From Myxococcota bacterium (GTDB taxonomy: Bacteria > Myxococcota_A > Bradymonadia > UBA7976 > UBA1532), in the NCBI GenBank assembly GCA_018813065.1, contig JAHJCH010000044.1, positions 1 to 53,168 on the forward strand: a DNA stretch of 53,168 bases. Direction: 5' to 3'. Each line of letters begins with the position of its first letter. Position 1 is the stretch's first letter. The notes beneath the pieces are model-generated. The model was not told the DNA's origin. It worked only from the letters and a program-made list of their open reading frames with translations, and did no database searches. Position numbers and translations under genes: made by a program. Positions 50,720 to 53,168 of the stretch are shown piece after piece.

Positions 50720-52745
50720 GGGGCGACCCCGAGTCGCCGCGCGCGGGGTAGCGCGGCGCGTAGCAGGCGGCGACGTAGACCGATCTGAAGCTGTCGTAGA
50801 TCTGGTAGATCCCGGCGGCGTCAAAGGTGGGGTGATCGCAGAAGCGCGCGCATTGGAGGAGCGTTTGGCTGAGCGGGAAGGCCTCGGCGCCCCACAGCGT
50901 GCTGCCATAGTCCTGGGAGGCGTCCACCCCGATGCCCAAGGAGAGGCTGGCGTCGAAGGCGGTCACGGCGGTGGCGATGACGATCTCGTATTTGAGCCGC
51001 AGCAGGAAGGGGAACTCCCAGGCGAGGCCCAGCGGGTAGCGCCCCTGGGGCGCCGCTTGGTGAACCTGGGGCAAGAGCTCAAGGGGCAAGGGCGCCTCCA
51101 CCCCCGCCACCTGGAAGACGAAGCCCGCGTACTCCTCGTCGTTGGCGCAGTAGGAGAACGCCGCCTCCGGCGCGGCGGTGATGGCCTCGTCGTTGAAGAA
51201 GGTCGCCGCGCCCAGCGGCTCGATCTCCATGACCTCCACCGTCGGCGGCAGCCACGGCGCCCGGAAGATCAGCCGCCGCATCACCCCCGCCTCGGCCTCG
51301 GAGTATTGGTCGATGAAGTCGAGGTAGGCGGCGCGGGTGGGGAAGATCGGCAGGGCGCCGACGCTGAAGGGGCCAAGGCTGAGGCCGCTGATGTCATCGG
51401 GCAGCACCGCGCAGGCCAGGCTGGCGACGCTGGCGAGGTTGATGTCCATGGGGTCCTCATCCTCCTCGGGCAGCGGCGCCTTGGCCGGGCACCAGATCGC
51501 GCCCCGGCCTACGTCGGCGTCGAGGATCTCATGGCTGTAGCTGTCAAGGACAAGGGCGCCGACGACGCGCGGGCTGGCCCGAGGCCGCTCCACACGCAGG
51601 ATCGGCGCTAAGGCCGCCTCCACCGCCGCGCGCAGGGCCCGCTGATCGTGGTGGAGGGCCAGCACGAGCACCATGTCCTCGCCTTCGGGCCGCGCCGCCT
51701 CAATCAAGGCCGTGAGGCGGTCGCTGAGCGCCACCTCAAGCCGGGTTTGGAGCCGATCCAGGCACAGCGTGGGCGGATCGTCGCCCATCAAGAGCCGCTG
51801 GCGCTGCATCCGCTCGTGATCGGAGGAGGTCGGCGCCGCGCAGTCCGTCAGCAGCAGCTTGAGCGGGCTGGCGTCGCGGACCGGGCTGCGCAGGAGGGGG
51901 AAGGCGGGGCCGACCTGCGGGTTCTTACGGGCGATGGCCGTGGTGGTGAAGGCCCCCAAGGCGTCCAGGACGGTGGCCGCCGCGCAGATCACCGGCGCGG
52001 CGTCGGCCTCGGGTGGCAGATCCTCGGGGTGGAAGGCCGCGCGCTGGTCCGTCTCCAGCGGCGCCAAGCCCAGCGGGGTGGCGCCCTCGGGGCAGCCGAC
52101 GCCGTAGCCGTAGGGATCGTCGCCCGGGAGGGCGATGGCCTCGCCAAAGCGCTGGGTCTTGATCTCAAAGCGGCGGCGCAGCCCCAAGCGCTCGACCTCG
52201 CCGTTGCGCAGGTTGGGGAAGTGGTGGCGCAGCCGCCATTGCACGGCGCGGTTTTGGGCGTCGAGCACGCCATAGACGATGGCGCTGCGGTGGGTGTAGG
52301 CCGGCCCCCGATCGATGAGGTACAGCGCGGGGCTGAGCGCCAGGGTGAGATCCCCGTCGGGGTGGTAGCGCAGCCGCAACGCCACCTCGCGGGGCGGGCG
52401 GGCCACGGTCAGGCTGGCCACACCGCAGATCGAGGCCGCCGCGCAGCTCGGCGGGGCCGTGGGGTGGACCTGGGGTAAGCCCAGGAGCGGCGCCCAAGGC
52501 CGCGCGCCGTCGTCGGTGACGTAGCGGATCTCCAGCTGGCTGTCGGGGCCGAGGCCCTGCTCGGCCTCCAGCTCGTAGAAGACGAACAGCGTCGCCTCCT
52601 CGGCGAACCACACGGCGTCGATCACCCTCGGCGTGGGCGTGAGATCGCTGAGCGGGACCTTGCAACCCATCAGCGCCAGGCTCAACACCAGGCTCACCGC
52701 CAAGATCTCCGCCAAGATCCCCGCCAAGATCACCGCCCCGCGCAT
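50709..52745 (-). CDS. Large lipoprotein of unknown function
   Basis: The protein has 678 residues. The signal sequence ends at the lipobox L-A-L-M-G-C (residue 28). The mature part has about 16 cysteines and an early beta-sandwich-like region (V-I-D-A-V-W-F-A-E-E-A-T-L-F-V-F-Y). It then has an alpha/beta region with T-D-C-A-A-P-T-S-S-D-H-E-R and V-L-V-L-A-L-H-H-D-Q that recalls a caspase or Rossmann-like fold, although no catalytic pair can be assigned. It lies three bases after the partial gene upstream and overlaps the barrel gene downstream. Confidence 0.65.
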   Translation of the reverse strand: MRGAVILAGILAEILAVSLVLSLALMGCKVPLSDLTPTPRVIDAVWFAEEATLFVFYELEAEQGLGPDSQLEIRYVTDDGARPWAPLLGLPQVHPTAPPSCAAASICGVASLTVARPPREVALRLRYHPDGDLTLALSPALYLIDRGPAYTHRSAIVYGVLDAQNRAVQWRLRHHFPNLRNGEVERLGLRRRFEIKTQRFGEAIALPGDDPYGYGVGCPEGATPLGLAPLETDQRAAFHPEDLPPEADAAPVICAAATVLDALGAFTTTAIARKNPQVGPAFPLLRSPVRDASPLKLLLTDCAAPTSSDHERMQRQRLLMGDDPPTLCLDRLQTRLEVALSDRLTALIEAARPEGEDMVLVLALHHDQRALRAAVEAALAPILRVERPRASPRVVGALVLDSYSHEILDADVGRGAIWCPAKAPLPEEDEDPMDINLASVASLACAVLPDDISGLSLGPFSVGALPIFPTRAAYLDFIDQYSEAEAGVMRRLIFRAPWLPPTVEVMEIEPLGAATFFNDEAITAAPEAAFSYCANDEEYAGFVFQVAGVEAPLPLELLPQVHQAAPQGRYPLGLAWEFPFLLRLKYEIVIATAVTAFDASLSLGIGVDASQDYGSTLWGAEAFPLSQTLLQCARFCDHPTFDAAGIYQIYDSFRSVYVAACYAPRYPARGDSGSPLDP

Positions 52746-52748
52746 GGC

Positions 52749-53168
52749 TCAGGCCAGGAGATCGCGCAGGGGCAGGCCCTGGCGGCGGAGGTGGCGGGTG
52801 AGCGCGGTCGTGAGCGCGGCGTGACCCTCGTGGGCTAAGGCGGCCACGGCGGCGGGCCGCTCGGGCAGCTCAAGCGCCCCCAGCGCCGCCCGCAAGGCCA
52901 CCGGCGCGGCCTCGATCACCGCCTCGCGGGCGGCCTGGTGCTGGATGCTGAGCCAAGCGGCCAGCGGCTCGATGTCCACCTCCAAGAGCAGATCGGCGCG
53001 GGCCTCGATGGGGAGGTTGAGCAGCGCCTCGGCGTAGAGGATGGCGTCACACCACGTCGGCAGCGGGCCACGCGCCCGCGCCGTGGCCACGTCAAGGACC
53101 GCCGCGCGCGCCGCCACGTCGAGGCGCGGCAGTAACACCGAGAGGGCCGCCGCCGCGCCAAAGGCCGT
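52749..53168 (-). CDS. C-terminal part of a helical protein, continuing beyond the window
   Basis: The frame is open to the window end, giving at least 139 residues; GTG 53138 is internal rather than a convincing start. It is Ala/Leu-rich with amphipathic helices of HEAT or FliG/MgtE-N-like character (A-R-A-D-L-L-L-E-V-D-I-E-P-L-A-A-W-L). It belongs to the same operon as the following lipoprotein gene, three bases away. Confidence 0.55.
   Translation of the reverse strand, partial: TAFGAAAALSVLLPRLDVAARAAVLDVATARARGPLPTWCDAILYAEALLNLPIEARADLLLEVDIEPLAAWLSIQHQAAREAVIEAAPVALRAALGALELPERPAAVAALAHEGHAALTTALTRHLRRQGLPLRDLLA

Overview
The window looks like chromosome from a GC-rich deltaproteobacterial-type bacterium, probably Myxococcota or Bradymonadota. 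The basis is MopE-type metal-binding repeats, many lipoproteins with Asp/Ala-rich stalks behind the lipid-anchored cysteine, a PfaC-like ketosynthase/dehydratase megaenzyme, PilZ regulation and a secreted caspase. This is inference from gene style; no rRNA or other phylogenetic marker is present.

Layout. (1) 1-4180 is a strongly AT-rich block. It holds the tail of a protein, a related full-length secreted protein, a MopE-repeat lipoprotein and a small envelope protein. Two of these genes share a duplicated leader. It joins GC-rich DNA at about 4185, where the tail of a broken GC-rich gene remains. (2) 4389-14437 is defence: a DrmD-like SNF2 helicase and DrmMI-like adenine methylase (DISARM parts without DrmA, DrmB or DrmC), then a Septu-like HNH/ATPase pair. 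(3) 14438-15570 is a patchwork of short repeats and broken copies of the methylase 3' end around a small lipoprotein gene. (4) 15572-28972 holds a ligand-binding/PAS/GGDEF/EAL/BLUF signalling protein, two unknown helical proteins behind a 42-bp minisatellite, a DUF1294 membrane protein, several stalked lipoproteins, a beta-helix protein and an esterase-like hydrolase. (5) 28973-38040 is a second mosaic defence island: a two-gene CBASS (CD-NTase plus HNH-SAVED), a dead hsdM remnant, a nitrilase/PD-(D/E)XK nuclease operon, a small gene with a secreted caspase, and a zinc-ribbon membrane protein. (6) 38116-53168 is more ordinary chromosome: a bactofilin-like lipoprotein, a 1682-residue PfaC-like enzyme, OsmC, a PilZ protein, an amidohydrolase and a tightly coupled operon of envelope proteins that runs off the window.

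Two observations stand out. First, a short repeat with core GGTGGCACCCATGTGCTCC, often in tandem and in both orientations, sits at almost every module edge in regions 3 and 5, and the methylase 3' end is copied twice downstream. This suggests modules were added by a recombination or transposition mechanism acting in trans, since no integrase or transposase gene is visible. Second, the nitrilase and PD-(D/E)XK nuclease genes overlap by ATGA inside this island and form a plausible two-gene defence system that I do not recognise as described.
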